Below, piece by piece: positions 1-4,677 of a stretch of 6,190 bases of DNA (position 1 is its first letter; every line of letters starts with the position of its first letter). The notes beneath the pieces were generated by a model. The model did no database searches, had not been told where the DNA came from, and saw nothing but the letters and a program-made list of their open reading frames with translations. This DNA comes from an uncultured Thermoleophilia bacterium (lineage in GTDB: Bacteria; Actinomycetota; Thermoleophilia; UBA2241), in the NCBI GenBank assembly GCA_903912585.1, contig CAIWHY010000268.1, forward strand, positions 1 to 6,190, given 5' to 3'. The translations under genes were made by a program, and so were the position numbers.

Positions 1-434
1 ATCAAAGGGACCGCCTCCGGCAGCCACCCGGGCTCCATGCTCTCGACCGACACGGAGATCGCCGGCAGGCCACGCAAGGCGGCCTCAAAGGCGGCGCCGA
101 CCGTCCCGGAATACGTGGTGTCGGCGCCCATGTTGCCGCCGGCGTTGACGCCGGCCACGACCAGGCCGGGTGGCGGGCAGGCGACGCCGAGCAGCCCGAC
201 GCGGACGCAGTCCGAGGGCGTGCCGTCGCAGGCGAGACCCTGCCACCCGTCACCGAACGTCGCCGGCTCCAGGTGGAGCGCCCGGTCGATGGTGATGGCG
301 CGGGCGACGGCGCTGGCGTTGTGGTCCGGCGCCAGGGTCGTGACCTCGCCCAGGCCCTCCACGGCGGCGCGCAGCACGGCGAGGCCGGGAGCGGAGATGC
401 CGTCGTCGTTGGTGAGGAGGATCTGCAGGGTCAC
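1..434 (-). CDS. surE: 5'/3'-nucleotidase SurE (N-terminal 144 residues, cut by window edge)
   Basis: SurE is a cytoplasmic metal-dependent phosphatase acting on nucleoside 5'- and 3'-monophosphates, linked to stationary-phase survival. The translation opens MTLQILLTNDDGISAPG, the SurE signature. D10, D11, S41 (in NASAVA) and N97 (in GVNAGGNMG) match the four metal ligands known from Thermotoga SurE (D8, D9, S39, N95), and YSGTVGAA at 108-115 is the second family motif. Family members are usually about 250 residues, so some 100 C-terminal residues lie outside the window. The start is well fixed: an in-frame TAG lies at 446-444 and GTG at 434 is the only start codon after it. An ATG at 442 is out of frame and stops after three codons. 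There is no Shine-Dalgarno; a -10 hexamer sits 6 nt upstream, so the mRNA is probably leaderless. The gene is divergent from the diguanylate cyclase gene. Confidence 0.93.
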   Translation of the reverse strand, partial: MTLQILLTNDDGISAPGLAVLRAAVEGLGEVTTLAPDHNASAVARAITIDRALHLEPATFGDGWQGLACDGTPSDCVRVGLLGVACPPPGLVVAGVNAGGNMGADTTYSGTVGAAFEAALRGLPAISVSVESMEPGWLPEAVPL

Positions 435-440
435 GCGGCC

Positions 441-446
441 ATTCTA
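441..446 (-). promoter_or_regulatory. Candidate leaderless -10 element of surE (TAGAAT)
   Basis: Read on the minus strand, TAGAAT (446-441) matches TATAAT at 5 of 6 positions and is followed by exactly 6 nt and then the GTG start codon at 434. Transcription normally begins about 7 nt after the -10, which would place the first base on the start codon itself. No convincing -35 is visible 16-18 nt upstream (the region is CGCCGC-like), and no Shine-Dalgarno precedes GTG. The hexamer also contains the TAG that closes the reading frame upstream. The position and the match are seen; promoter activity is inferred. Confidence 0.6.
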
Positions 447-474
447 GCCGACGCGCCGGCCTCGCGGCGGGCGA

Positions 475-522
475 GCGCGAACGGCACGCGGCGGGCGGGC
501 GTGAACGGCATGCGGCGGGCGG
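475..522. repeat. 24-bp direct tandem repeat in the divergent intergenic region
   Basis: Two adjacent 24-bp units, 475-498 and 499-522, agree at 22 of 24 positions; the differences are C/T at 478/502 and at 487/511. A third unit begins at 523 and keeps TCGCGAAC-GGC before decaying. The block 455-474 shares the second half of the unit (CGCGGCGGGCG). The array lies between surE and the diguanylate cyclase gene, upstream of both starts. It does not look coding: in the minus frames it gives a low-complexity Arg/Pro/Ala/Cys string. It may be a simple slippage product or a spaced set of protein sites; nothing here decides which. Confidence 0.7.
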
Positions 523-588
523 TCGCGAACCGGCGTCCCGCACCGCCCCGGGCCCAACGCTATTTCCATGCCCGGCGAGCGGCTCCTG

Positions 589-594
589 TAGCCT
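589..594 (+). promoter_or_regulatory. Weak candidate -10 for the diguanylate cyclase gene (TAGCCT)
   Basis: TAGCCT fits the minimal TAnnnT pattern and is the best -10-like string on the plus strand of the intergenic region. It lies 69 nt before the ATG at 664. No -35 of quality is found at 16-18 nt; TTTCCA at 563-568 matches TTGACA at 4 of 6 positions but stands 20 nt away. If used, transcription would start near 601, inside the 5' arm of the hairpin at 598-646, so this promoter and a full leader hairpin do not fit together well. Confidence 0.25.
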
Positions 595-597
595 GTC

Positions 598-646
598 ACG
601 GGCAGGCGGCCCCCTGCGTGCGCGGCAGGAGAAGCCTGGGACCCGT
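598..646 (+). other. Imperfect GC-rich hairpin upstream of the diguanylate cyclase gene
   Basis: Three helices stack in one arm: ACGGG (598-602) with CCCGT (642-646), CAGGC (603-607) with GCCTG (634-638), and CCTGC (613-617) with GCAGG (625-629). A GGA bulge at 639-641, an asymmetric internal loop (608-612 against 630-633) and a 7-nt apical loop (618-624) interrupt it. The hairpin ends 17 nt before the ATG and just 5' of the AAGGG that may serve as ribosome site. There is no U tract, so it is not a standard terminator. It could be a structured 5' leader or a chance fold in GC-rich DNA. I could not match it to a known riboswitch, including the c-di-GMP classes. Confidence 0.35.
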
Positions 647-663
647 CGTAAGGGTGTCGAACG

Positions 664-1590
664 ATGGCTTTGGCAAGGAGCCGGGTGACTGACGCTGAAC
701 ACGTGGCGCACGACCTCACCGGCAGGCGTCTCACCGTCCGGCGAGCGGTGGCGCTTGTGGCGGCGCTCCTCGCCGTCTCCCTCCTCGTCTTCGGCCTCGG
801 TCTCGCCTATCTGTGGCCGCTCTTCATCTTCCCGCTCTTCCTCAGCGCCGTCTTCTTCTTCGAGCTCGGCAGCCTCGTGGTCACCTTCTGGCTCGGCAAC
901 TTCTTCGTCGCCTACTACAGCTTCCGCGAGCCGGCGACGCCGGCGCTGGTGCGCGAGGCGCTGCTTGGGACCGCACTCTTCCTGCTCGCCGGCCTCCTGC
1001 TGGGTCGCGTCCAGCGGCGCAACCAGCGGATGCAGTCGCTGCTCGCGGCCTCGTCGCTGACCGACCGCCTCACCGGGCTCTACAACTACGGCACCTTCGT
1101 GGACTACCTGCACAACGAGGTCACCAAGGTCGACCGCTACGGCGGCGAGCTCAGCCTGATCATGCTCGACCTCGACCACTTCAAGCAGTTCAACGACAGG
1201 CACGGTCACGAGACCGGCAACGAACTGCTCCGCCGGCTGGGCGCCACGCTCGGCGCCACGGTCCGCGACGCCGACATGGCGGCGCGCTACGGCGGCGAGG
1301 AGTTCGCGGTGCTCATCCGCGGCGACGAGTCGCAAGGCTACGAGCTCGCGGAGCGCGTCCGCCGCGCCGTCGAAGACCTCGCGGTCGAGGTGCGCGGAGG
1401 GACGCAGGCGTTCGTGACGATCTCCGCCGGAGTCGCCACCTATCCGGTCGGGGCGGCGGACGAGACGGAACTCGTGGAGCGCGCCGACGACGCCCTCTAC
1501 GCGTCCAAGCGGCGCGGCCGCAACCGGGTGACCATCCACGCGGGCGTGAACCCGCAACAGCAGGCGTTGCCCGCCAGCCTCAGCGCCTGA
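664..1590 (+). CDS. Membrane-anchored GGDEF diguanylate cyclase with feedback I-site
   Basis: This 308-residue protein should condense two GTP into the second messenger cyclic di-GMP at the inner face of the membrane. Residues about 28-114 hold three or four hydrophobic segments (near 28-48, 49-66, 69-86 and 98-114) and no recognised sensor domain. The GGDEF domain spans about 130-292: DRLTGLYN (134-141), metal Asp D169 in DLDHFKQFND, guanine-contact N177, signature RYGGEEF (208-214). RDAD (201-204) lies five residues before GGEEF and is the RxxD inhibitory site that binds product. One oddity: the usual GD of GHxxGD is GN here (N186), at the place of the PleD guanine-binding Asp 344. The start is uncertain: ATG 664 has AAGGG 9 nt upstream, while GTG 685 follows AAGGAG by only 4 nt and would remove seven residues. 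The gene is divergent from surE and convergent with a degenerate GGDEF-EAL gene. Confidence 0.93.
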   Translation: MALARSRVTDAEHVAHDLTGRRLTVRRAVALVAALLAVSLLVFGLGLAYLWPLFIFPLFLSAVFFFELGSLVVTFWLGNFFVAYYSFREPATPALVREALLGTALFLLAGLLLGRVQRRNQRMQSLLAASSLTDRLTGLYNYGTFVDYLHNEVTKVDRYGGELSLIMLDLDHFKQFNDRHGHETGNELLRRLGATLGATVRDADMAARYGGEEFAVLIRGDESQGYELAERVRRAVEDLAVEVRGGTQAFVTISAGVATYPVGAADETELVERADDALYASKRRGRNRVTIHAGVNPQQQALPASLSA

Positions 1591-1599
1591 CGCCCCGGC

Positions 1600-1613
1600 C
1601 GCCGGCGCCGGCG
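1600..1613. terminator. 14-bp GC palindrome between convergent genes, possible two-way terminator
   Basis: The 31-bp gap between the two convergent stop codons (1590 and 1622) contains a perfect palindrome, CGCCGGCGCCGGCG. Its place is right for ending both transcripts, and an RNA from either strand could fold a short GC stem. There is no U tract on either side, and the surrounding sequence is itself GC-rich with a second palindrome GGCGCGCC at 1610-1617, so chance is a real alternative. Confidence 0.35.
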
Positions 1614-1621
1614 CGCCCGCT

Positions 1622-2929
1622 TCACTCCGCGAACGACACCTCTGGCAGCCGCGTGTCCGCCTGCGCCAGCAGCTCGCCGCAGAGCAACTCGACCCCGCTG
1701 CGCTGCAGCAGCGAACGCTGCTCGGGCGTGCGCACGCCGGCGCCGATGAGCTGCGCGCCCACGCGGTCGCCGAAGCGCACCAGGAGCTGGACCACCTCGA
1801 TCGGCGTGAGCTCGCCGCCGAGGCTGGCGACGAGCGCCGGGTCGAGGCACAGGAACTCGGGGCGGGCCTCGGCGATGAGCTCGAGCGTCGTGAACTGCGC
1901 GCCGAGCCCCGAGACGCAGAGCTGGAAGCCCATCTCGCGCACGTCGGCCAGCGTCCGCAGGACTGAGGCCGTGTTGGTGCCGAGGTCGTCGGCGTCGACT
2001 TCGAAGACCACGTGCTGCGGCACGAGCGCCTTGTTGAGGGAATAGAACTCGCTGACGGCGACGACCGCCGCGTTGGGCAGCTCCGCCGCGGCGCAGCCGA
2101 CGAACAGGAGGTCGTCCGGGCGCAATCCGGCAGCTGCGGTCACGGTCGCCGCCCGCGCCGCGATGCCGTAGGACGGCAGAATGCTGGAGCGGCGCGCCAC
2201 GTCGAGCAGGACGTCCGGCAGGCGCAGCGGCGAGTAGAAGGGGCCGCGCACGCTGCTGCGGTAGCCGGTCACGGCCTTGGCGGCGACGTCGACCACGGGC
2301 TCGAACAGCGGCTCGAGCTCGCCGCCCTCCACGCACACGGCGAGCGTCTTCTCGAGCTCGTCCTGGAAGATGGCGGCCTGAGCCTCCGCCGCCTGCATCG
2401 CACCGGCGACGCCGCGCTGGAGGCTCTGCTCGAAGGTCAGGGAGTCGTCCGCGGCCATGACGGCGGCGCCCACCGAAGGATGGACGCGGTCGTACACTCC
2501 AGGCGCGAGATCGTTGAGGAGCATCGACTGCAGCCGTTCGTACACCCGGCGCGTGACCGCGGCGAGGTCGTCGTCGGCGATCACGTCGCTCGACCGGGGT
2601 GGTGAGAGCAGCACGATGAAGGCGTCGTCGGTGAGCGTGAAGTCGCTCACGACGTCCAGCCTGCGCAGGGTGCTGCCCGACATGCCGTCCAGGTTCGCGG
2701 CGACCGCGTCGAGGATGTCGCCCACGATGCGCCAGCCGAAGATGGGCTCGAGCCGCCCGAAGTGCTGGAGGCGGACGTAGAGGATGGCGACCTTGCCGCG
2801 TCGCTCGAGCTCGAGACGGATGCGATCGGCGACCAGGCTGAGTGAGGGGAGTCGCGAGGTGCCGTCGCTCACGAGGCTGCGGAGATTGGTGCGCGCCCTG
2901 CGCAGGGAGTCCTCGGTCGGTCGATCCAC
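1622..2929 (-). CDS. Catalytically degenerate GGDEF-EAL domain protein
   Basis: This 435-residue protein has the order and spacing of a GGDEF domain (about 22-185) followed by an EAL domain (about 200-425), but the signatures are lost. In the first, the metal-binding Asp strand reads YVRLQHFGRL and GGDEF is TDDAF (100-104). In the second, the EAL of GyEALxR is RSS (224-226), the Asn of the vN strand is G278, the double Asp of DDFGTGYSSL is S340-G341 in SGLGAQFTTL, the Lys of IKID is C361, and AEGVE is GAGVR (396-400). Neither synthesis nor hydrolysis of c-di-GMP is expected; a receptor, scaffold or partner-binding role is inferred. No membrane segment is evident, so it is probably cytoplasmic. 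I chose GTG 2929 because GGGGGTGA at 2942-2935 stands 5 nt upstream; GTG 2938 or 2944 are alternatives. It follows the fmdB-like stop by 25 bp and is probably co-transcribed with it. Confidence 0.85.
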   Translation of the reverse strand: MDRPTEDSLRRARTNLRSLVSDGTSRLPSLSLVADRIRLELERRGKVAILYVRLQHFGRLEPIFGWRIVGDILDAVAANLDGMSGSTLRRLDVVSDFTLTDDAFIVLLSPPRSSDVIADDDLAAVTRRVYERLQSMLLNDLAPGVYDRVHPSVGAAVMAADDSLTFEQSLQRGVAGAMQAAEAQAAIFQDELEKTLAVCVEGGELEPLFEPVVDVAAKAVTGYRSSVRGPFYSPLRLPDVLLDVARRSSILPSYGIAARAATVTAAAGLRPDDLLFVGCAAAELPNAAVVAVSEFYSLNKALVPQHVVFEVDADDLGTNTASVLRTLADVREMGFQLCVSGLGAQFTTLELIAEARPEFLCLDPALVASLGGELTPIEVVQLLVRFGDRVGAQLIGAGVRTPEQRSLLQRSGVELLCGELLAQADTRLPEVSFAE

Positions 2930-2934
2930 GCTCT

Positions 2935-2942
2935 TCACCCCC
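2935..2942 (-). promoter_or_regulatory. Shine-Dalgarno-like site that sets the degenerate GGDEF-EAL start
   Basis: GGGGGTGA on the minus strand differs from the anti-16S complement GGAGGTGA at one base and ends 5 nt before GTG 2929. It lies in the 25-bp gap after the fmdB-like stop. The frame itself stays open upstream to 3235, so this site is the main argument for a 435-residue protein. Confidence 0.5.
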
Positions 2943-2954
2943 ACGCGCGTGGCG

Positions 2955-3320
2955 TCAGGTCGCCTTCTGCTTCTCCTTGGGCTTGGCGCCGTCGGAGCCG
3001 GACTTGTCTGCGGGCTTGTCCTTGGACTTGTCGGCGGCGGCGCTCCCGGCCGCCTCCGAGGAGCCCTCCGACGAGCCCTCCGACGAGCCCTCCGACGAGC
3101 CCTCGGAGCCCCCGTCACGACCCCCCGGGCGCCGGCCCGAGCCCTTGCCGTAGTCGGTCGTGTAGAAGCCCGAGCCCTTGAAGTGGATGGCCACCGGGTG
3201 CAGTACCTTCCGCAGGCGGCCGCCACACTTGTCACAGGTCTCGAGCGCGTCGTCGCTCATGCGCTGAAGGACCTCGAACGAGGTCCCGCAGTCGTCACAC
3301 CTGTACTCGTAGATGGGCAC
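2955..3320 (-). CDS. FmdB-family zinc-ribbon protein with Ser/Glu/Gly repeat tail
   Basis: This 121-residue protein begins MPIYEYRCDDCG, typical of the FmdB family of putative regulatory proteins (CxxC_CxxC_SSSS). Cys pairs at 8/11 and 29/32 should bind one zinc ion. HFKGSGFYTTDY (46-57) is the second conserved stretch of the family. The founding member was proposed to regulate formamidase and amidase genes in Methylophilus; the role of most relatives is unknown. After residue 70 the chain is low-complexity: Gly, then SEGS repeated four times, Ala/Gly, then a Lys/Asp/Pro-rich end, clearly disordered and highly charged. The start is GTG 3320, with AAGGAG at 3334-3329 and 8 nt spacing; longer in-frame starts upstream run into the neighbouring metallo-hydrolase gene. 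An extended -10 promoter sits just upstream, and the degenerate GGDEF-EAL gene follows 25 bp downstream. Confidence 0.9.
   Translation of the reverse strand: MPIYEYRCDDCGTSFEVLQRMSDDALETCDKCGGRLRKVLHPVAIHFKGSGFYTTDYGKGSGRRPGGRDGGSEGSSEGSSEGSSEGSSEAAGSAAADKSKDKPADKSGSDGAKPKEKQKAT
3061..3107 (-). repeat. 12-bp tandem repeat coding for SEGS in the FmdB-like protein
   Basis: Read on the plus strand, GAGCCCTCCGAC occurs three times without change (3061-3072, 3073-3084, 3085-3096), followed by a partial fourth unit GAGCCCTCGGA (3097-3107). On the coding strand this gives a four-residue repeat SEGS. The identical codons in each copy point to recent expansion by slippage. A change of one unit keeps the frame, so the tail length could vary between strains without breaking the protein. 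Confidence 0.85.
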
Positions 3321-3328
3321 GCGAAAAG

Positions 3329-3334
3329 CTCCTT
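3329..3334 (-). promoter_or_regulatory. Shine-Dalgarno AAGGAG of the fmdB-like gene
   Basis: AAGGAG ends 8 nt before GTG 3320. It is one of the two clearest ribosome sites in the window and fixes the GTG start of the zinc-ribbon protein over longer frames running up to 3452. Confidence 0.75.
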
Positions 3335-3352
3335 GAGTGGTCGAGAGAAAAC

Positions 3353-3361
3353 AGTGTAGCA
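3353..3361 (-). promoter_or_regulatory. Extended -10 promoter of the fmdB-like gene (TGCTACACT)
   Basis: On the minus strand TGCTACACT has the TGn extension followed by TACACT, which matches TATAAT at 4 of 6 positions including the key TA and final T. No -35 is seen at 17 nt (CCGGGC), which is usual for extended -10 promoters. Transcription from about 3346 would give a leader of about 25 nt carrying the Shine-Dalgarno. The site lies in the only sizeable gap (62 bp) among the minus-strand genes, so it probably starts the fmdB-like plus GGDEF-EAL unit. Confidence 0.55.
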
Positions 3362-3382
3362 CAGCGCCCTGGAGCGCCCGGG

Positions 3383-4078
3383 TCAGAGGGCGAAGGGCGG
3401 CAGGTGGCCGGCGACGACGCGCACCGGCCGCCACGAGCGGATGAGCTCCCACGAGGCGAGCAGCTCCGCGGCGCCGGGGCCGGCGCCCGGGCGCATCGCG
3501 TCGAACGACTCCCGTGACGGCCCGATGGTGTCGCCGCAGAGGGCCACCGGTCCGTCAACGGTCTCGACGCGGAGACTGATGTGGCCGTCGCAGTGCCCCG
3601 GCGTGCGCGCCCACTCGATCCCCGGGGTGATGGTGCCGCCCTCGCCGCTGAGCCGCTCCTGCGGCAGCAGGTCCAGCAGCCCGCCGACGAGCACCCAGTA
3701 CGGCGCCCGCGCCTCCAGCTCGTGCAGCGTCACCGGGGCGAGCAGGTCGGCGCAGCCGCCGGCGTGGTCGAGGTGCGCGTGCGTGAGGATCACGCGGTCG
3801 ACGTCGGCGAGGCCGAGGCCGCGGCTCTCGAGCGCGCGCACCACGGGCTCGTTCTGCAGCGGCAGGCCCGGATCGACGACGATGGTCTGCGCGCCGCGCA
3901 GCAGGACCGTGTTGGGGAAGGTGGTCATGCCGACCACCGGTCGCGCGGCGCGGAGCGCGCGGTAGGCCGCGAACGCCTCCGGTGAGCGGTGTTCGGGCAA
4001 CACGGCGACCGCACCGCCCTCGACGCTGAACACGAAGCGCGCGCTCGGCAGCAGGATGTCGACGTCGTAGGTGGCCAT
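3383..4078 (-). CDS. Metallo-beta-lactamase-fold hydrolase
   Basis: A 231-residue single-domain protein with the full set of metal ligands of the superfamily. THAHLDHAGG (99-108) supplies H100, H102, D104 and H105; TPGHCDGH (159-166) supplies H162; CGDTIG (181-186) supplies the bridging D183; AGHLPPF (223-229) supplies H225. A two-zinc hydrolase acting in the cytoplasm is expected, since no signal peptide is visible. The substrate cannot be read from sequence: thioester, lactone, phosphodiester and glyoxalase-like activities all share these motifs. The first 50 residues, before the strand MTTFPNTVLLRGAQTIVVDP, are an N-terminal extension typical of many uncharacterised members. The start is ATG 4078, with no good Shine-Dalgarno; an in-frame ATG at residue 51 would cut into the fold. 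It follows the 108-aa gene by 27 bp, so co-transcription is likely. Confidence 0.9.
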   Translation of the reverse strand: MATYDVDILLPSARFVFSVEGGAVAVLPEHRSPEAFAAYRALRAARPVVGMTTFPNTVLLRGAQTIVVDPGLPLQNEPVVRALESRGLGLADVDRVILTHAHLDHAGGCADLLAPVTLHELEARAPYWVLVGGLLDLLPQERLSGEGGTITPGIEWARTPGHCDGHISLRVETVDGPVALCGDTIGPSRESFDAMRPGAGPGAAELLASWELIRSWRPVRVVAGHLPPFAL

Positions 4079-4092
4079 CGGTGGCGTTCGGC

Positions 4093-4106
4093 AGGCGCGC
4101 GCGCCT
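4093..4106. other. 14-bp GC palindrome between the 108-aa gene and the metallo-hydrolase gene
   Basis: AGGCGCGCGCGCCT is perfectly self-complementary. It fills most of the 27-bp gap and touches the stop codon of the 108-aa gene. In RNA it could form a 5-bp stem with a CGCG loop 14 nt before the ATG, which could reduce translation of the hydrolase or act as an mRNA processing or attenuation point. With no U tract, and in a GC-rich background, this is only a possibility. Confidence 0.3.
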
Positions 4107-4432
4107 CAGGCCAGTTCCTCGTCCCCGTCCCGGCCCTCGTCGCGCGCGTAGATGAAATCGACCTTGTCCATGTTGAGGAGCACGAACGGCACGGCCTCCA
4201 GGAGCTCTTGGGTGCCCTTGGAGTAGATGCGCACCTTGGACAGCGTCAGCCTCGAGTCGCTGAAGGCGCGCAGGAAGTCCGACGCCCTGCGCGAGGTGGC
4301 GCGGCCGCCGACGCCGAAGTGAGCCACCCCCACGATCTTGAACTCACCGAGGTAGGCCACGATCTCGATCTCCTTGAAGCCCGTATCGTGATGCGTGCTC
4401 GCCGCGTGGTCTGCGGCGCCTGAGTCAGGCAT
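4106..4432 (-). CDS. Small protein of unknown function (108 aa)
   Basis: I do not recognise this gene with certainty. The first 18 residues are polar and poorly ordered. From FKEIEIVAYLG (19-29) alternating beta-type stretches follow: IVGVAHFG (33-40), a helix-like SDFLRAFSDS (51-60), LSKVRIYSKG (64-73), and the hydrophobic run VPFVLLNMDKVDFIYA (81-96), then an acidic tail. This pattern of a short beta-rich domain ending in PFxxLNxxxVxFI resembles small uncharacterised proteins I associate with Deinococcus and Thermus genomes, but that is memory, not a search. There is no signal peptide, membrane helix or metal motif. The start ATG 4432 is supported by GGAGG 5 nt upstream and overlaps the end of the YtxH-like gene by 8 bp, so translational coupling is likely. 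The metallo-hydrolase follows after 27 bp. Confidence 0.75.
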   Translation of the reverse strand: MPDSGAADHAASTHHDTGFKEIEIVAYLGEFKIVGVAHFGVGGRATSRRASDFLRAFSDSRLTLSKVRIYSKGTQELLEAVPFVLLNMDKVDFIYARDEGRDGDEELA

Positions 4433-4670
4433 CGCGTCCTCCCTCCTGTGCGTCCACCGCGTCCCGCCCGGTCGCGCTGCCCTCGCCGGTCGGACCGGTC
4501 CCAGAACATGGTGTACCCGCGAACGCCCCGACTGAGCCGCGTCCCGGCTGCAACGACAGGCGCAGGCGGGTGAGCGCCGCGCGCCGCGACTCTCCCGGTC
4601 GCGGCGCGAAGAGCACTCCGATCGCGGCGCCCACGGCGCCGCCGTAGATGAGGCTGCGCACCTTCGGCAT
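4425..4670 (-). CDS. Small YtxH-like membrane-associated protein
   Basis: An 81-residue protein starting MPKVRSLIYGGAVGAA. The stretch YGGAVGAAIGVLFAPRPGESRR (residues 8-29) is the YtxH pattern: a short glycine-rich membrane segment ending in LFAPxxGxxxR. YtxH relatives are small, often general-stress, membrane proteins of unknown mechanism. Here the tail is unusual: instead of a long charged helix it is Gly/Ser/Thr-rich (AFAGTPCSGTGPTGEG) and ends EGGRDA. This may be a degenerate family member, or the tail may be shaped by the ribosome site of the next gene that it contains. I chose ATG 4670 over GTG 4679 because TATAGT at 4683-4678 would place transcription start on this ATG and overlaps the GTG. 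There is no Shine-Dalgarno. Its last 8 bp overlap the 108-aa gene. Confidence 0.65.
   Translation of the reverse strand: MPKVRSLIYGGAVGAAIGVLFAPRPGESRRAALTRLRLSLQPGRGSVGAFAGTPCSGTGPTGEGSATGRDAVDAQEGGRDA
4438..4447 (-). promoter_or_regulatory. Strong Shine-Dalgarno of the 108-aa gene, inside the YtxH-like gene
   Basis: The minus strand reads AGGAGGGAGG from 4447 to 4438, holding two overlapping Shine-Dalgarno cores; the nearer GGAGG ends 5 nt before ATG 4432. It lies within the last codons of the upstream gene and shapes them into glutamate and glycine codons, as expected for a coupled pair. Confidence 0.7.
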
Positions 4671-4677
4671 CGCGCCC

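Noticed and set aside
568..591. Seven-codon upstream ORF (ATG CCC GGC GAG CGG CTC CTG TAG) before the diguanylate cyclase
   Set aside because: There is no Shine-Dalgarno before it, and it would end at the only candidate -10, so it is probably not transcribed.
598..660. c-di-GMP (GEMM) or cobalamin riboswitch
   Set aside because: Short stretches such as GAGAAGCC look suggestive, but the conserved cores and helix order of these classes are not present.
250..1557. 435-codon open frame on the minus strand opposite the diguanylate cyclase
   Set aside because: It is a GC-rich shadow with highly charged, low-complexity composition and no domain pattern. The plus-strand GGDEF gene fully explains this region, and the left end conflicts with surE.
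813..2045. 410-codon plus-strand open frame spanning two genes
   Set aside because: It is Arg/Ala/Pro-rich, runs across two well-supported convergent genes and has no recognisable motif.
2930..3235. N-terminal extension of the GGDEF-EAL frame up to an ATG at 3235
   Set aside because: It overlaps most of the FmdB-family gene in another frame. The extra residues are an Arg/Ala/Pro-rich shadow, including the SEGS repeat read out of frame, and a Shine-Dalgarno-like site precedes GTG 2929.
3321..3452. Longer start of the FmdB-like gene at 3452
   Set aside because: It would overlap the end of the metallo-hydrolase gene. GTG 3320 has AAGGAG at 8 nt and gives the family's normal MPIYEYRC beginning.
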